Source: Isoetes taiwanensis (Eukaryota > Streptophyta > Lycopodiopsida > Isoetales > Isoetaceae). From it: a stretch of 64,000 bases of DNA. Made by a program: the position numbers and the translations under genes. This document shows positions 35,451 through 48,005 of the stretch, piece by piece. Below the pieces are notes generated by a model. The model was not told the origin of the DNA and did not search any database. It worked only from the letters and a program-made list of their open reading frames with translations. The stretch is from assembly GCA_021234155.1 (NCBI GenBank), contig JAJEKV010000061.1, positions 7,980,545 to 8,044,544 on the forward strand, in the 5' to 3' direction. Position 1 is the stretch's first letter, and each line of letters begins with the position of its first letter.

Positions 35451-38145
35451 TTATGAAGAAGATGTCCTAAGGGACATGATAAGTTGGACACCATGTTGGG
35501 GTTGAAGGCTGAGGTTAAGGAAAGGGGAGTGTCTGTAGTTAGGGGAGATATGCCATTTGAATCGGAGGAGAAAGGAAGCAAGGAAGATCTTGGCTTCATG
35601 GATGGCAAAAGCTTGGCCGACACAGACGCGAGGACCCATGAGGAAAGGAATGTAGCCCCCAAGAGGGGATTTACAGGCCTTAGAGACACCAAGAGCAAAT
35701 CGAGAGGGGTTGAAGGATAGGGCATCAGGGCCCCATGTATTGGTGTCTCGATGAACTTGCAAAACATTGACCCCTAGGCAGAGTCCTTTGGGGATGAACA
35801 TGTTCCCAAGTCTCAGGTCTTTGGTGGCCTGCCTAGCAGTGTGGACTGCAGGTGAATAAAGCCGAAGGGATTCGTTGATGATCATACTCACCTGCACAAG
35901 GCCCCAAATGCACACTTTAAGTAAGCAATTTTATTCTAGTGGCAGACATTTGGGTGTGAAAATGAAGAATCCCAAATGCACACTTTAAGCTAGAAGTTTT
36001 ATTCTAGTGGCAGACATGGGGGTGTTAAAATGAAGAATCCCCAAATGAACACTTTAAGTTAGAAAATTTTTTCTAGTGGCAGGCATTGGGGTGTTAAAAT
36101 GAAGAAAAAAATGAGAAAATGTGTGCAATGTGGGGGGCACTAGGATCGAAAACAGCATTAGATTCCTGCCTCTCTCGAGGATGATTCTAGTTCTAGATTG
36201 CATACTTGTAGCACTTGAATCTAGATATTCAAACAATCTAAAACAAAGGGCTATAAACTTGGCATAGTATACCTAAAACAAACAGGACTAGAACCTATAA
36301 ACTAGGCATAGTTCTAAGTCTTCAAGAAACTTTACTTACAATCCAGATATTCAAAAAACAGTCCAATCCAGACCAGGTAGTCAGAAACAGACACAACTGA
36401 AGGCTATAAACTAGGCATAGCATACCTTGAATTCAAGAAATTTTGCTTCGATTCAAGCAATTCAAGCATTTGGGTTCTGATCTACTTACAATTTTGAGCC
36501 TGCTGAGAGCTTCTGGATCCGAAAAATCTCTTCCTTGCATTACAGATTCGACCTCTTCGAATGCCCTGTTCTGCCAATCCAAGTGTATTCCCAGCAGCAT
36601 CATAGTCCAGGTTATTACCTGCCCAATCGTCTCATGCCCTGCAAATACTAAAGTTTTGCATTCGTCCGCTGCCTCTTTGTTGCTCATCTGATCCTTTCCG
36701 GCAGTTTGCAGCATCGTTGCCAAAATTTCATCCCTGATTTTGCCCTTTCCTACATTTTCCCTGCACTCCTCCACTATTTCTTTCAAGCATCTGTCTATCT
36801 GTTTCACAATCTGGGCCTTTCTGGTCGGCACAAAACTGTAATTCATTCCTTCATTCATTAATCTGTTAGATTGATTTGCAATTTGATTAATTTCATTCAA
36901 TCTCTGACTGCGTACCTGGGTATGAATCTCTGATACATTGGCGCGCCAGCAGCATTCTTCAGTAGCTCCCTCTGCAGCTCCAAAAATTGCCTCCCCTTTT
37001 CGTATCCTTCTTCTCCGAACAGACATTTCAATATCACATCTGCAGTTGCTTCCACCAATCCATTATGCACTTCAATCTCTGCCGAATCCAACCCTTTGAT
37101 TCGATCTTCCCATTTCTGTCTCAGATTATTCGCGCAGGATTCTGCCACATCCAACAGCCCCTGAAAATTTCGCCCAAATCAATCATACTCAGCAATCCAT
37201 TTCCAATCCAATCCATAACAGAAATATTTAGTGGAGAATCGGCCAGAATCGCAAACATTGAAGCAAGAAATTAATAATGCAACTGCTGTAGGAGGAAGAA
37301 TTTATTCTGTCAGAGCACGCTTTTTTGCAATGGTTGAATTTTGCAGCAGGCCAGCGTCAGGGATTTGAATGATCCAGCTTTGGCATAATTAATGGGGTCA
37401 CTGTTACATGTTTCAACCCCCTTTGCACCCCCAATTTCAAGCCTCCTTTTCGTGTCAGAGATTTAATTTCTTCCCTTGCTCGTGCACCACTCTGCCAAAT
37501 GCAGCCTACCCACCGGACCATAGAAACAGAAATTTAATCTGCAAAATCTGGTTTTCCAGATCCAATTTACCTTGATCTTCTCCTGATGAAATGACCCATT
37601 TACAATTCTTCGCCGAATCACCCATTCTTCGCCGGAACTTAGCAGCAGCCCCTTTCCGAATAAAAACTCCATCGCTTTTGTTACCTGCTCTGGCTTGTGA
37701 TAAAACCCAAATTTTGTGGATAAAATCTCTGTCACCAGACTCGGTTCCGTGATATAAATCATCGGATCTTTTCCCCACCAATATAACAGCGGCTCTCCTG
37801 AAGAATTCAATTTTAGCTCTGCAGCATTCATGCCTGTAAATTACATCAAATTCACCATTTTTTACCATAAATTTTCGCATTCTTGTGATGGAATGGGAAG
37901 ATCCGAGGGATGAAATCGTGTGATATTGTGGCCATATCTTTGAAGCTGCCTCTTTTTCCATTTCTTTGATCTCTGTAATGCCCATCTAGGATTTTATAAG
38001 GAGGGCCATAAATCCCCTGTTTTGCCATCATTTTTATGACGGAATTCCTCCTCCACCATGAATCTGTAAGAAAACCGAACAAGGTTTTTGCCACGAATAG
38101 CAAAAGTGCTCCAAGAAGGAGCAGAGGCAGAAATTGGTGATCCAT
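35451..38145 (-). CDS. Cytochrome P450, CYP72 clan, five exons, apparently intact
   Basis: Minus-strand exons: 38,145-37,866; 37,797-37,571; 37,160-36,916; 36,835-36,490; 35,891-35,451. All introns are GT-AG and phases agree, giving 512 residues, the normal length. The product is an ER-anchored haem monooxygenase that uses NADPH-P450 reductase. Landmarks are an N-terminal membrane anchor (LPLLLLGALLLFVA), GIYGPPYK, the I-helix oxygen-binding FAGHET (315-320), ExxR as ESLR (373-376), FNPSRF (426-431), and the haem loop FLMGPRVCVGQ with Cys456. AGHET and the GIxGPPY region point to the CYP72 clan (CYP72/709/714/734/735), whose members oxidise hormones and terpenoids; the subfamily and substrate are unknown. 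The start was chosen because the anchor follows immediately. For exon 4 a second acceptor at 36,863 would add nine residues but leave a 53-bp intron; the acceptor used gives an 80-bp intron. No lesion was found. Confidence 0.85.
35903..36107. repeat. 69-bp tandem repeat, three copies, inside P450 intron 4
   Basis: Units beginning CCCAAATG at about 35,903, 35,971 and 36,040 share ACTTTAAG, TATTCTAGTGGCAG and AAAATGAAGAA segments. They lie just inside the 598-bp fourth intron, the first one 11 bases from the acceptor of the last exon. Further left in the same intron, ATAAACTAGGCATAG is also repeated (about 36,298 and 36,410). Confidence 0.75.
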
Positions 38146-41100
38146 TTTTGTCCTTTTTTGGGCTCTTTTTTGAATTGGGGCTCCAAATTTTGGGCAGCAG
38201 GGCAGAAAAAGGCAGGAATTTGCACTTTTGCAGCCGTGTGGAATTGAATTTGGATAAAAGCGGCTTCCTGCAGCACGAGAAAAAAGCTCTGTGAGACAAG
38301 AACCGCCGGCCTGTGTTTATGGGCCGAGTTGAATAGTCTGATTTTTGGACGGCTTACCTAACCCCCATTTTTTCAATTTGATAACCACCGGTTTGATGTG
38401 GCGGGCTTTTTTTGCTTTTTTTTTTTTCTTTTTTTGACTCAAAAAGTAAGTTCTTAGTAATCTTAACCCAAACTAAATAGGGCATTCATTTCTACCATGC
38501 TAGAGCTTGTACCCCAAACCCTTCTTTCATGGCCACACCACATGGCAAATGCAATGCAACCACATAACTGCATTTGCCATGTGCTGAACCCGCGCCCTGC
38601 AAATTCCTGAATGCGCAGTTCGGCGTTCGGCGCTCTGACATTACGGTCGAAGCTTGGCTCAAATGCAGGACCACTGCATAGTTTAAACAACCTGCTTCAA
38701 ATGCCATCCATTGTCAATCATACACATCAATCTCTAATTCAAAACTCTCCACAGTATGCACGCTATGGATATTGACACAAGATTTGCTTTCTTTCATGCT
38801 CACTAATTTCGTGAAGTGCATTAAAAGACCAATTATAAGCAATCGTGGCACAAATTCTAAGATTTGGACTAGAAATTTTTCAACGTAAACTTACAAACTA
38901 TAGATTTCACATGAATTATTATTTTCTCTACCAAAATTTTGCTTAGATTAATGCAGTCGGGCATCTTTTATGACCGTGCCTTCCACCCACACCCTATTGA
39001 AAATTCCATGGTAGTGACATCACTACCACCAAACCTCTCAGCACCTTCACTTACTGCATCAGTTCATATCCTTACAGAGAGACGATGAGTCCTTGCAGGT
39101 GTCATCTCGATTTAAGTATGGTATGAAAGTGGTGACCTATTATTTTGGTCTAACTCTCAAGCAAACTAATTACTCTCCCGTTAGGATGTGTGTGCATGGA
39201 AGAAGGTAGCAAAGAATCCTTTTCATGGTGGAGGTTGGTGTCATGGAAAAACTGGCATGGGGTTGTCACCAGATATTCTCAAAGGCAAGTATTTTCTCAG
39301 ATCCATATATTGCCTCCTCTTAGCTCCACAACCTCTCCCACTGCCAAATGGGTGGCACTTGCAGATTCCACAATTGGGTTCATAAATGGCTTTGGCTTTG
39401 GGATACGTTGCTCCAACCAAGACTTTTTGTGCTTTGGTGGCAGAATAGCCATAGGTGTCTACGTGTTAATGCCGTGAGACATCAACCCATGTCTGCAATA
39501 TGCCCGCTCTTCGGGCCGACATTGAGACTTGAGTTTTGCCTTAAATTCATCCAATATGGTCTTGTCTATAAGGTTTATAATCATCATTCAATCAAATTAG
39601 AATTATGTCCTAATTTTGGGACAAATTTTATATTGCATTCACAAATTTTGAATTCACATATCTTATTTCGAAATTACAAGAGTACATATCATACTACTTA
39701 CGGAGTGGACAACAATTCATAATATAATATGATCTCATATTAATGTATAAAGAGATTTTACATAGCAAGTCACTTGCCCTTTGGCGCCTCCAAGGATATC
39801 ATAGCCTTCTTTCTTACATCTTGAAGTATTGTAACTCTCTCATGTCTGCCTGAAATAGTTTTTGGAGTCCTCGAGTATAATACACTTTTAATATCTAGCC
39901 AAATATCGGGATCACTGGGATTTCTCCTTCGCTTCTTTGTCAAACAATCTAAATATTTTTCTTTATCCAAGACATTAATCAACTAATGCACTGGACACCA
40001 CCATTCCATATGCATCTTATTGAGGTTAATATTATAATCTTCTCTGCAAACATCAGAGATGGTATATCCCAACCACATTGAATTGGTCTTTAAATCTGCT
40101 TGTTTTACTAACACAAATTAGTGGCAATCCAAGTCAGTAGAAGGTTCATAATATTCCATGCCTGAATAATTTTGAAATATCTTTCTTACGACTAACATAG
40201 TATTTGTCAGAAGGAGGAGGGGCATGTGCCTTATGAATGCTATTAATAGTGCCATCATCTTCCTCAGTGCCTGCTAAGGTCCTTCACCTAGTTTTAGGCA
40301 ACCACTCTTCTTTCAATTCTTCTGAGGATGTGTCTACCTCACCTAACAAGTTAATCACCTTCTTCCAAAGAAGCTACCCATGCATGATTAGTGTGATGGA
40401 TTGGTTTGCCAAAGCTTGAGATAGTCATTGATGCCATCCCCGAAGTCAATCCCAATTGTGTCACTTCATTATTAGGTTTTAGAGCTTTTGGTTGATCTGG
40501 AGGTATCATGGAGTTGCCATTCAAATCTCTACGCCATAATTCTGATCCAAGCTATGGCCTCCAATTCTCCTTTGAAGGTCTCATCTTCCATTACATTATT
40601 GAAATTCCATTTCTCACCCAGAAAGTGAATTGAAGAGATCTAAAATGACCTTCAAGATCCAATACATAACCATCCACATAACTCTTCCAATCGCTTCTAT
40701 GAGATATCCTATAGGAGATGGAGTAGTTCATTCGCGGCAATATTTCCATTAACCTAGGAAAGTTGGTCATTGTCAGGTATGTCTGGGCATTAGGAACCCC
40801 AAATTAACTCTTTAAAAAATACTCGCAGTTGTTAAGTAGGATAGGAAAGAAAACACCTATTCTTATTTTGGTCAGCACAATTATCAAGTTGCAAGAGTAA
40901 CTTTTTGGGCAAATCTCGAGGTTTATCACATGAGGTTAAAGCTCTGACGTGTTCATTAGATCCATGCCTATTCTACACTTTGCATTGCTAAATTTTTCAA
41001 ATTATTAGAGTTTCCAACCAACAATGCACTATGTGGTGCCTAGCTAGTTATAGGGTCCTGGAGGTGACCATTATAATCACTCTCATAGTTTCTCAAACAT

Positions 41101-41580
41101 CTCATGACAACCCCAATATAAAAATCTGGACTATCACTCCACAACTCTAAACTGAAATGGCCATAGTAGGATGGAGACTACCACAACAACCCCAACATTT
41201 GGTCCACGGCTGAAAACAATAGTAAAAACAAAATACAGATGGTTTTTTCGAAGATTTGAAAAAAACCTACACGTAGTTATACAGAGGTATGGTTTTTAAG
41301 GAATATGATGTAGTTTTTCTTAGGGTCGTAGTTTTCTTTTTTAAGAATGTGTGGTTTCTTAAGGAGATGTAATTTCTTTTTTAAGGATGTGTTGTTTTCT
41401 CAGGCGGTATGGTTTTTTGAAGGGATGTTTTTTTTTAAGGTAGTGTTTTTTTGAGGTGTGGTTTTTTTATGGTTTTCTAAGAATCCATGTATGACCAAGT
41501 TGTCCACATGCCATTATTGCCACAAAATGGCGGCATAAAAGAGATGTATCCATGCTTGACGCACTCACTATTTGACTTCA
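38146..41580. other. Spacer upstream of the P450 gene
   Basis: The first 300 bases should contain the P450 promoter; no unambiguous TATA box was identified. A poly-T run lies at about 38,408-38,435. Short frames around 38,460-38,710 and 39,190-39,720 show no recognisable domain, and neither does a basic 70-codon minus frame at 39,770-39,982. From 41,220 to 41,475 there is a G+T-rich stretch with repeated GTGGTTTTTT-like motifs. Confidence 0.4.
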
Positions 41581-41584
<4 letters not shown>

Positions 41585-41616
<32 letters not shown>

Positions 41617-41620
41617 TGTG
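41585..41620. repeat. (TG)n microsatellite
   Basis: About fourteen TG dinucleotides run from 41,585, followed by GAGTGTGTGAGAGAGAG. It lies about 140 bp left of the large minisatellite. Confidence 0.85.
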
Positions 41621-41759
41621 TGAGAGAGAGCTTGCAGAGCATGAAACTTGAAGACATCCATCACTTGGCAACTTGTAGAAGACACATTGATACGAAGAAC
41701 CAAAGATAGACACCGGTTTGGCATCATATAGGCATTTCTTGAAGGACTCAAACATGCCA

Positions 41760-44700
41760 CACCCACTCTAACATGCCACGTGGGCTCCAACATGCCAAGG
41801 TGGCTCAAACATGCCATGTGGGCTCCAACATGCCACCTAGGCTCCAACATGCCAAGGTGGATCAAACATGCCACGTGGGATCCAACATGCCACCTAGTCT
41901 CCAACATGCCAAGGTGGCTCCAACATGCCACCTAGGCTTTAACATGTCAAAGTGGCTCAAACATGTCACCAAGGCTCAAACATGCCAAGGTAGTTCAAAC
42001 ATGCCACGCGGGATCCAACATGCCACCTAGGCTCCAACAAGCCAAGGTGGCTTACAACGCACAACAGGTCCAACATGCCAAAGGTGGCTCAAATGTGCCA
42101 CCTAGGCTACAACATGCCACATAGGCTCAAACATGCCAAGGTGGTTCAAACATGCCAAGGTGGCTCAAACATGCCACGTGGGCTCCAACATGGTACCTTG
42201 GGTCCAACATGCAAGGTTGGCTCAAACATGCCACCTAGGCTCCAACATGCCAAAGTGGCTCAAAAATGCCACGTGGGCTCCAACATGCCACCTAGGCTCC
42301 AACATGCCAAGGTATCTCAAACATGTCATCTATGCTCCAACATGCCACCTAGGCTCAAACATGCCAAGGTGGCTCAAACATGCCATGTGTGCTCCAACAT
42401 GCCACCTAGGCTCCAACATGCCAAGGTGGCTCAAACATGCCATGCAGGCTCCAACATGCCACCTAGGCTCAAAGTGCAACATGCCACCTAGACTCAAACA
42501 TGCCAAGGTGGCTCAAACATGCCACGGACTCTAACACACCACCTAGGCTCCAAAATGCCAAGGTGGCTCAAACATGCCACATGGGCTCCAACACACCATG
42601 ACATGCCACCTAGGCTCCAACATGCCAAGGTGGCTCCTAGGTCTAACACACCAAGGTGGCTCAAACATGCCACCTAGGCTCCAACATGCCACCCAAGCTC
42701 AAATATGCCACTAGGGAAGGTGGCTCAAACATGCCACGTGGGCTCCAACATGCCACCTTGGGTCCAACATGCCATGGTTGGCTCAAACATGCCACCTAGG
42801 CTTCAACATGCCAAAGTGGCTCAAAAATGCCACGGGCTCCAACATGCCACCTAGGCTCCAACATGCCAAGGTATCTCAAACATGCCATCTATGCTCCAAC
42901 ATGCCAAGGTGTCTCAAACATTCCATCTATGCTCCAACATGCCACCTAGACTCAAACATGCCAAGGTGGCTCAACCATGCCATGTGTGCTCCAACATGCC
43001 CCCTAGGCTCCAACATGCCACCTAGGCTCGAAGACCAACATGCCACCTAGGCTCAAACATGCCAAGGTGGCTCAAACATGCCACGTTGGCTCCAACACGC
43101 CACCTAGGCTCCAACATGCGAAGGTGGCTCAAACATGCCACCTAGGCTTAAACATGCCAAGGTGGCTCAAACATGCCAAGGTGGCTCAAACGTACACGGG
43201 CTCCAAGGCCACCTAGGCTCCAACATGCCAAGGTGGCTCAAACATGGCATGTGGGTTCAACATGCCAAGGTGGCTCAAACATGCCACCTAGGCTCAAACA
43301 TGCCACCTAGGCTCAAACATGCTAAGGTGGCTCAAACATGCCACGCAGTGCTCCAACATGCCACCTAGGCTCCAACATGCCAAGGTGGCTCAAACATGCC
43401 AAGGTGCTCAAACATGCCCCCTAGGCTCCAACATGCCACCTAAGCTCAAACATGCCAAGGTGGCTCAAACATGCCACCTAGGCTCCAACATACCACCGAG
43501 CCTCCAACATGCCAAGGTGGCTCCAACATGCCACCTAGGCTCAAACATGCCAAGGTAGCTCAAACATGCCATGTCGGCCCAATATGCCACCTTGGTTCCA
43601 ACATGCCAAGGTTGGCTCAAACATGCCACCTAGGTTCCAACATGCCACCTAGGCTCCAACATGCCAAGGTGGCTCAAACATGCCAATGGGCCCAACATGC
43701 CACCTAGTTTCAAACATGCCACCTCGGCCCAACATGCCAAGGGGGGCTCAAACATGCCAAGGTGCTCAAACATGCCATCTAGGCTCCAACATGCCACCTA
43801 TGCTCAAACATGCCAAGGTGGCTCAAACATGCCATGCAGGCTCCAACATGCCACCTAGGCTCCAAGATGCCAAGGTGGCTCAAACATGCCACCTAGGCTG
43901 CAACATGCCACATGGACTCCAACATGCCCTAAGCTCCAACATGCCAAGGTGTCTCAAACATGCCATCTAGGCTCCAACATGCCACTTAGGCTCAAACATG
44001 CCACCTAGGCTCCAACATGCCAAGGTGGCACAAACATGGCACCTAGGCTCCAACATGCCACCCAAAGCTCAAACATGCCAAGGTGGTTCTAACATGCCAC
44101 CTAAGCTCAAACATGCCAAGGTGGCTCAAACATGCTAATGGTTTCTAACATGCCACCTTGGCTCCAACATGCCAAGGTTGTCTCAAACATGCCACCTAGA
44201 CTCCAACATGCCACCTAGGCTCCAACATGCCAAGGTGGCTCAAAGATGCCACCTACGCTCCAACGTCCCACCTAGGCTAAAACATGTCAAGGTGGCTCAA
44301 ACATGCCAAGGTGGCTCCAACATGCCCACGAGGCTCCAACATGCCAAGGTGGCTCAAACATGCCAAGGTGCTCAAACATGCCGCCTAGGCTCCAACATGC
44401 CACCTAAGCTCAAACATGCCAAGGTGGCTCAAACATGCCACGCAGATTTCCAACATGCCACCTAGGCTCCAACGCGCCAAGGTGGCTCAAACATTCCACC
44501 TAGGTTCCAACATTCCACCGAGGCTCCAACATGCCAAGGTGGCTTCAACATGCCACCTAGGCTCAAACATGCCACATGGGTTATATCCAATATGCCACCT
44601 TGGCTCCAACATGCCAAGGTTGACTCAAACATGCCACCTAGGCTCAAACATGCCAAGGTGGCTCAAAAAATGCCATGTGGGTTTCAACATGCCAAGGTGG

Positions 44701-45085
44701 CTCCAACATGCCACCCCTAGTAAAACATGCAAGGTGGCTCAAACATGCCACGCTGGCCTTTAACATGCCACCTAGGCTCCAACATGCCAAGGTGGCTCAA
44801 ACATGCCACGGGTCTCAACATGCCACCTAGCTCCAACATGCCAAGGTGTCTCAAACACGCCGTTTCCAGTTTCAACATGCCACCTATTCAAACATGCCAG
44901 CAGGCTAAACATGCCACCCAGGCCCAACATGCAAAGCAGCTCAAACATGCCACCTAGGTTTCAACATGCCACCTAGGCTCAACATGTCAAGGTGGCTCAA
45001 ACATGCCAGTGCTCAAACATGTTTAGGGAAGTTTCCAACATGCCACCTAGGCCCAACATGCCAGGTGGCTCAAACATGCCGCTGG
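41760..45085 (+). repeat. Minisatellite array of about 19-bp units, forward arm
   Basis: More than 150 tandem units with the shared core (C/A)AACATGCCA are present. Three main unit types alternate: CAACATGCCACCTAGGCTC, CAACATGCCAAGGTGGCTC and CAACATGCCACGTGGGCTC. The CCTAGG and CACGTG parts are themselves palindromic. Because 19 is not a multiple of three and the unit lacks stops, all forward frames stay open for stretches and encode a 19-residue repeat such as QHAKVAQTCHLGSNMPPRL. I regard these frames as a by-product, not genes. The units decay in sequence and length toward 44.8-45.1 kb. Confidence 0.93.
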
Positions 45086-45840
45086 AGCCCAGGTGGGCAT
45101 GTTGGAGCCACGTGGGCATTCTTTGGAGCACCTTGGCATGTTGGAGCTCAGGTGGCATGTTTAAGCCTTGGCATGTTGGCAGATGGTGTTTGAGCCACCT
45201 TGGCATGTTGGAGCCTCAGGGTGTATGGTTTGAGCCACCTTGGCACGCTGGAGCCCACGCAGATGGCTGGAGCCACCTTGGCATGTTGGAGCCTAGGTGG
45301 CATGTTTGAGCTTCCTTGGCATGTTGGAGCCTAGGTGGCATGTTTGAGCCACCCGCACGCTGGAGCCTAGGTGGCATGTTTGAGCCACCTTGGCATGTTG
45401 GAGCCTAGGTGGCATGTTTGAGCCACCTTGGCATTTTGGAGCCTAGGTGGCATGTTTGAGCCACCTCAAAGCATGTTGGAGCCTAGGTGCATGTTGGAGC
45501 CAACGTGGCATGGTTGAGCCACCTTGACATGTTGGAGCCTAGGTGGTATGTTTGAGCCACCTTGTCATGTTGGAGTCTAGGTGGCGGTTTGAGCCACCTT
45601 TGGCACGCTGGAGCCTAGGTGGCATGGTTGAACCACCCAGGCATGTTGGAGACCAGGTGGATGTTTGAGCCACCTTGGCGTGCTAGGAGCCTAGGTGGCG
45701 GTTTGAGCTATATTGGCATGTTGGAGCCCACGTGGCATGGTTGAGCCACCTTGGCATGTTGCAGCCTATGTGGCATGTTTGAGCGTAGGTGGCATGTTTG
45801 AGCCACCTTGGCATGTTGGAGCCTAGGTGCCATGTCACCC
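45086..45840 (-). repeat. Minisatellite array, inverted arm
   Basis: From about 45,090 the same units appear as their reverse complement (GAGCCTAGGTGGCATGTTTG, GAGCCACCTTGGCATGTTGG) for about 750 bp, ending at about 45,835. Together with the forward arm this makes a head-to-head inverted repeat with a spacer of only about 10-20 bp. Transcribed RNA from this locus could fold into a long imperfect duplex. Confidence 0.92.
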
Positions 45841-47722
45841 AAATTTTGCCAACGTCATCTTGGCAAGATGCTCTCCTGTAAGTTTTGTGATAATATGGAC
45901 AAAATCACAAACCGTACATTTATTACATAAGGTTTTTAAAGGTTTTTAAGAGTATTCGTGATAGGAATATCAGAGTTTGAGCCGAGGTCGAAGTTTTGAC
46001 CCCAGCTGACTTTAGGATTTTGAGTGCGTGCAAAATAATCTTAGGTTGAATGGTTTAGTTTCTTAGGTTATTTCTGGAAAGTACTGGCAATGGCGGTGGA
46101 GCAGCCGAGTGGCGATGGTAGTGGTGCAGCCATAGCTGCGTTTTGTGCTATTTGGAACTGCCGCTGTGTCTTTTTTCTGTAGTTGCAGTTGCTCCAATGC
46201 TTCGACTGTTAAACGAACACCTATGTTTAATCGCTTTTCATCCGCATTATCAATTCAATGCAAAAAAATCTAAAAGACATTTTTTAAGCTGAACAGTTGA
46301 GTTTGAAGGAGAACTCGGTTCCCGAAAGAGGAGAAAAGGTTCAAAGAGAAAGATTTAGTATTTCTTTGATTTCTTTTCCACTTGAGCGCGACAGAATGGG
46401 GCAAAGGGCAGTTTGTTATTTTTTTCTCTCTCTGTCTTCTCTACACCTCTTAATCTGATTCAGACCGAGATACTGCTATGTCCATAATTTGCAGTGTATT
46501 CCTTTGCGTTGATACCTCCTTTACCAGATACATTTGCTCATTTAATGTAGCCGTGTTTCTTTGGAATGTTTGATATGTGTAGAAGAGCATGGGAACTTGC
46601 TAGAGTTCAATAGGTGCTTACTCCATTGGAAATATTGGCTGGAATATCTTATTGGGCAATACAGTTGTATCAGCTTAAAGTGCACAGACATTGACTACAC
46701 TTAGAACCATGAAAATGTTTTTTAGGAGGGCTACCTTGTGATGCGGGTCAAATGGAGGTTGTTTGACCCCATCTTGATTTGGCGGCAACGGATCACATGC
46801 TGTCTCACTCCACATGGGGAACTTCCACCCAGGCTTCAGACTGGGGTTGAATCCCAACAGTGGTGTTAATTAGACACTCGTGGCTCCCCGATTCGTCCCT
46901 GTAGCAACAGACGGTGTAGTGGTATCTGGGCTTTAGTTGATGTCATGGTGTGACGTTCCAGGGAAATATATGCTATAAATACGTATATTTCCGAGTCTGT
47001 CACTATACAAATCTACTTCATAGCCTTGTATACCTTAGGAAGTGGCATGGGTGCATATCTAAGTGATGTATATAACTTAGATAACCTTAGGATAAGACCC
47101 ATGTTCCACATGGCCTTATCCTATTGGGCAGTCGCCACGTGGCCATATCCCATTGGAGCCACGCGTCATCCCATGTGGACCCTAACCTATATTAACCTAA
47201 ACCCTAACTCTAGGCCTCTTTTCCCCGGCCCTATCAACCTTCTTCGCGACTCTAAGCCGAAAGCAAAGGATACTTCCCGATCAAGGAAACACAAGCAAAA
47301 CCAAACAAAAGCAAATCAAACAATCAAGAAAATTGATTTCATACCGGAAAGTTGCCGGATGCAAGTCGATGGAAAACATACAATTCCCTGAATGCAAGTC
47401 ATCCCTACCACGAAGTGTTTGGAGGTAAATCGCTCTAGAAAAACACCGGCTTCGGATCTAGGGGGCTTGAGTTGAAAAAGACAAAGGTTTGGATGCTTGG
47501 CAAAGACAAAGTTTTGGATGCTTGGCAGAGGCATGCATGCATAAGCTAGGCAGGGATAAGTCTCCAACACAAAGCTAGAAGAGAGATGAATAGAGATGAA
47601 TGAAACTGATAGGATAGAGAAGGAGGAGAAATCTAGCTCAAGAGAACGCCGACGATAGAACAATGAAGAGAGGCTGAATAAATAGGAGGAGTGACAAAGG
47701 GACGTCCCCATCCAAGGAATGT
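45841..47722. other. Spacer right of the minisatellite
   Basis: No gene was recognised. There is an (ACCCTAAC)-like patch near 47,170-47,210 and short unrecognised frames near 47,026-47,711. Confidence 0.4.
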
Positions 47723-47761
47723 CGGTTCTATTGCGACACTATTGCTGTCGCAATAGAACCG
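47723..47761. repeat. Perfect 16-bp inverted repeat with 7-nt loop
   Basis: CGGTTCTATTGCGACA (47,723-47,738) and its exact reverse complement TGTCGCAATAGAACCG (47,746-47,761) are separated by CTATTGC. The copia RT scrap begins immediately after it. The hairpin could be the joined ends of a deleted element or a transcript hairpin. Confidence 0.85.
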
Positions 47762-47764
47762 TGG

Positions 47765-48005
47765 CATTATATGGATATTTTCACAGCTTTTCTTAACGCC
47801 AAGTTAGAGGAGGATATTTATATGAAGCAACCCCCTGGATTTGAGCAAGCGAGAGACAAAGTTTGGAAACTGAAAAGGGCTGTTTATGGACTAAAACAGT
47901 CCCCCAGACAGTGGTATTTGTGCATGGACACATACTTAAAGGAACAAGGATTTATCAAACTAAAAGATGACGGCAATATATATCTATTCAAAGAAGGCAC
48001 TGAGT
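47765..48005 (+). pseudogene. Ty1/copia reverse transcriptase scrap
   Basis: About 80 codons match the N-terminal palm of copia RT. MDIFTAFLNAKLEEDIYMK corresponds to the usual 'MDVKTAFLNGxLxEEIYM'. PPGFEQARDKVWKLKRAVYG and LKQSPRQWY follow, then a D-x-NIYLFKEG stretch. The first catalytic Asp (in MD) is present; the YVDD box is absent because similarity ends at about 48,000. No LTR or gag is nearby, and it is not derived from the 26-31 kb element, whose sequence differs and which keeps MARY at the QSP position. Confidence 0.8.

Noticed and set aside
37835-37865. A 31-bp first intron for the P450 that would use an acceptor just before ATG 37,831
   Set aside because: It is too short for a plant intron and inserts unrelated residues. 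The acceptor at 37,798 gives a 68-bp intron and the expected IYG-EPLLYWWG join.
41760-45309. Long open frames within the minisatellite, encoding a 19-residue repeat
   Set aside because: They follow from a 19-bp unit without stop codons, exist in several frames on both strands, and break whenever the unit length drifts. They are not evidence of genes.
47170-47212. CCTAACCTATATTAACCTAAACCCTAAC as possible telomere repeat
   Set aside because: Only two or three imperfect CCCTAAA-like units; no array, and interior location.
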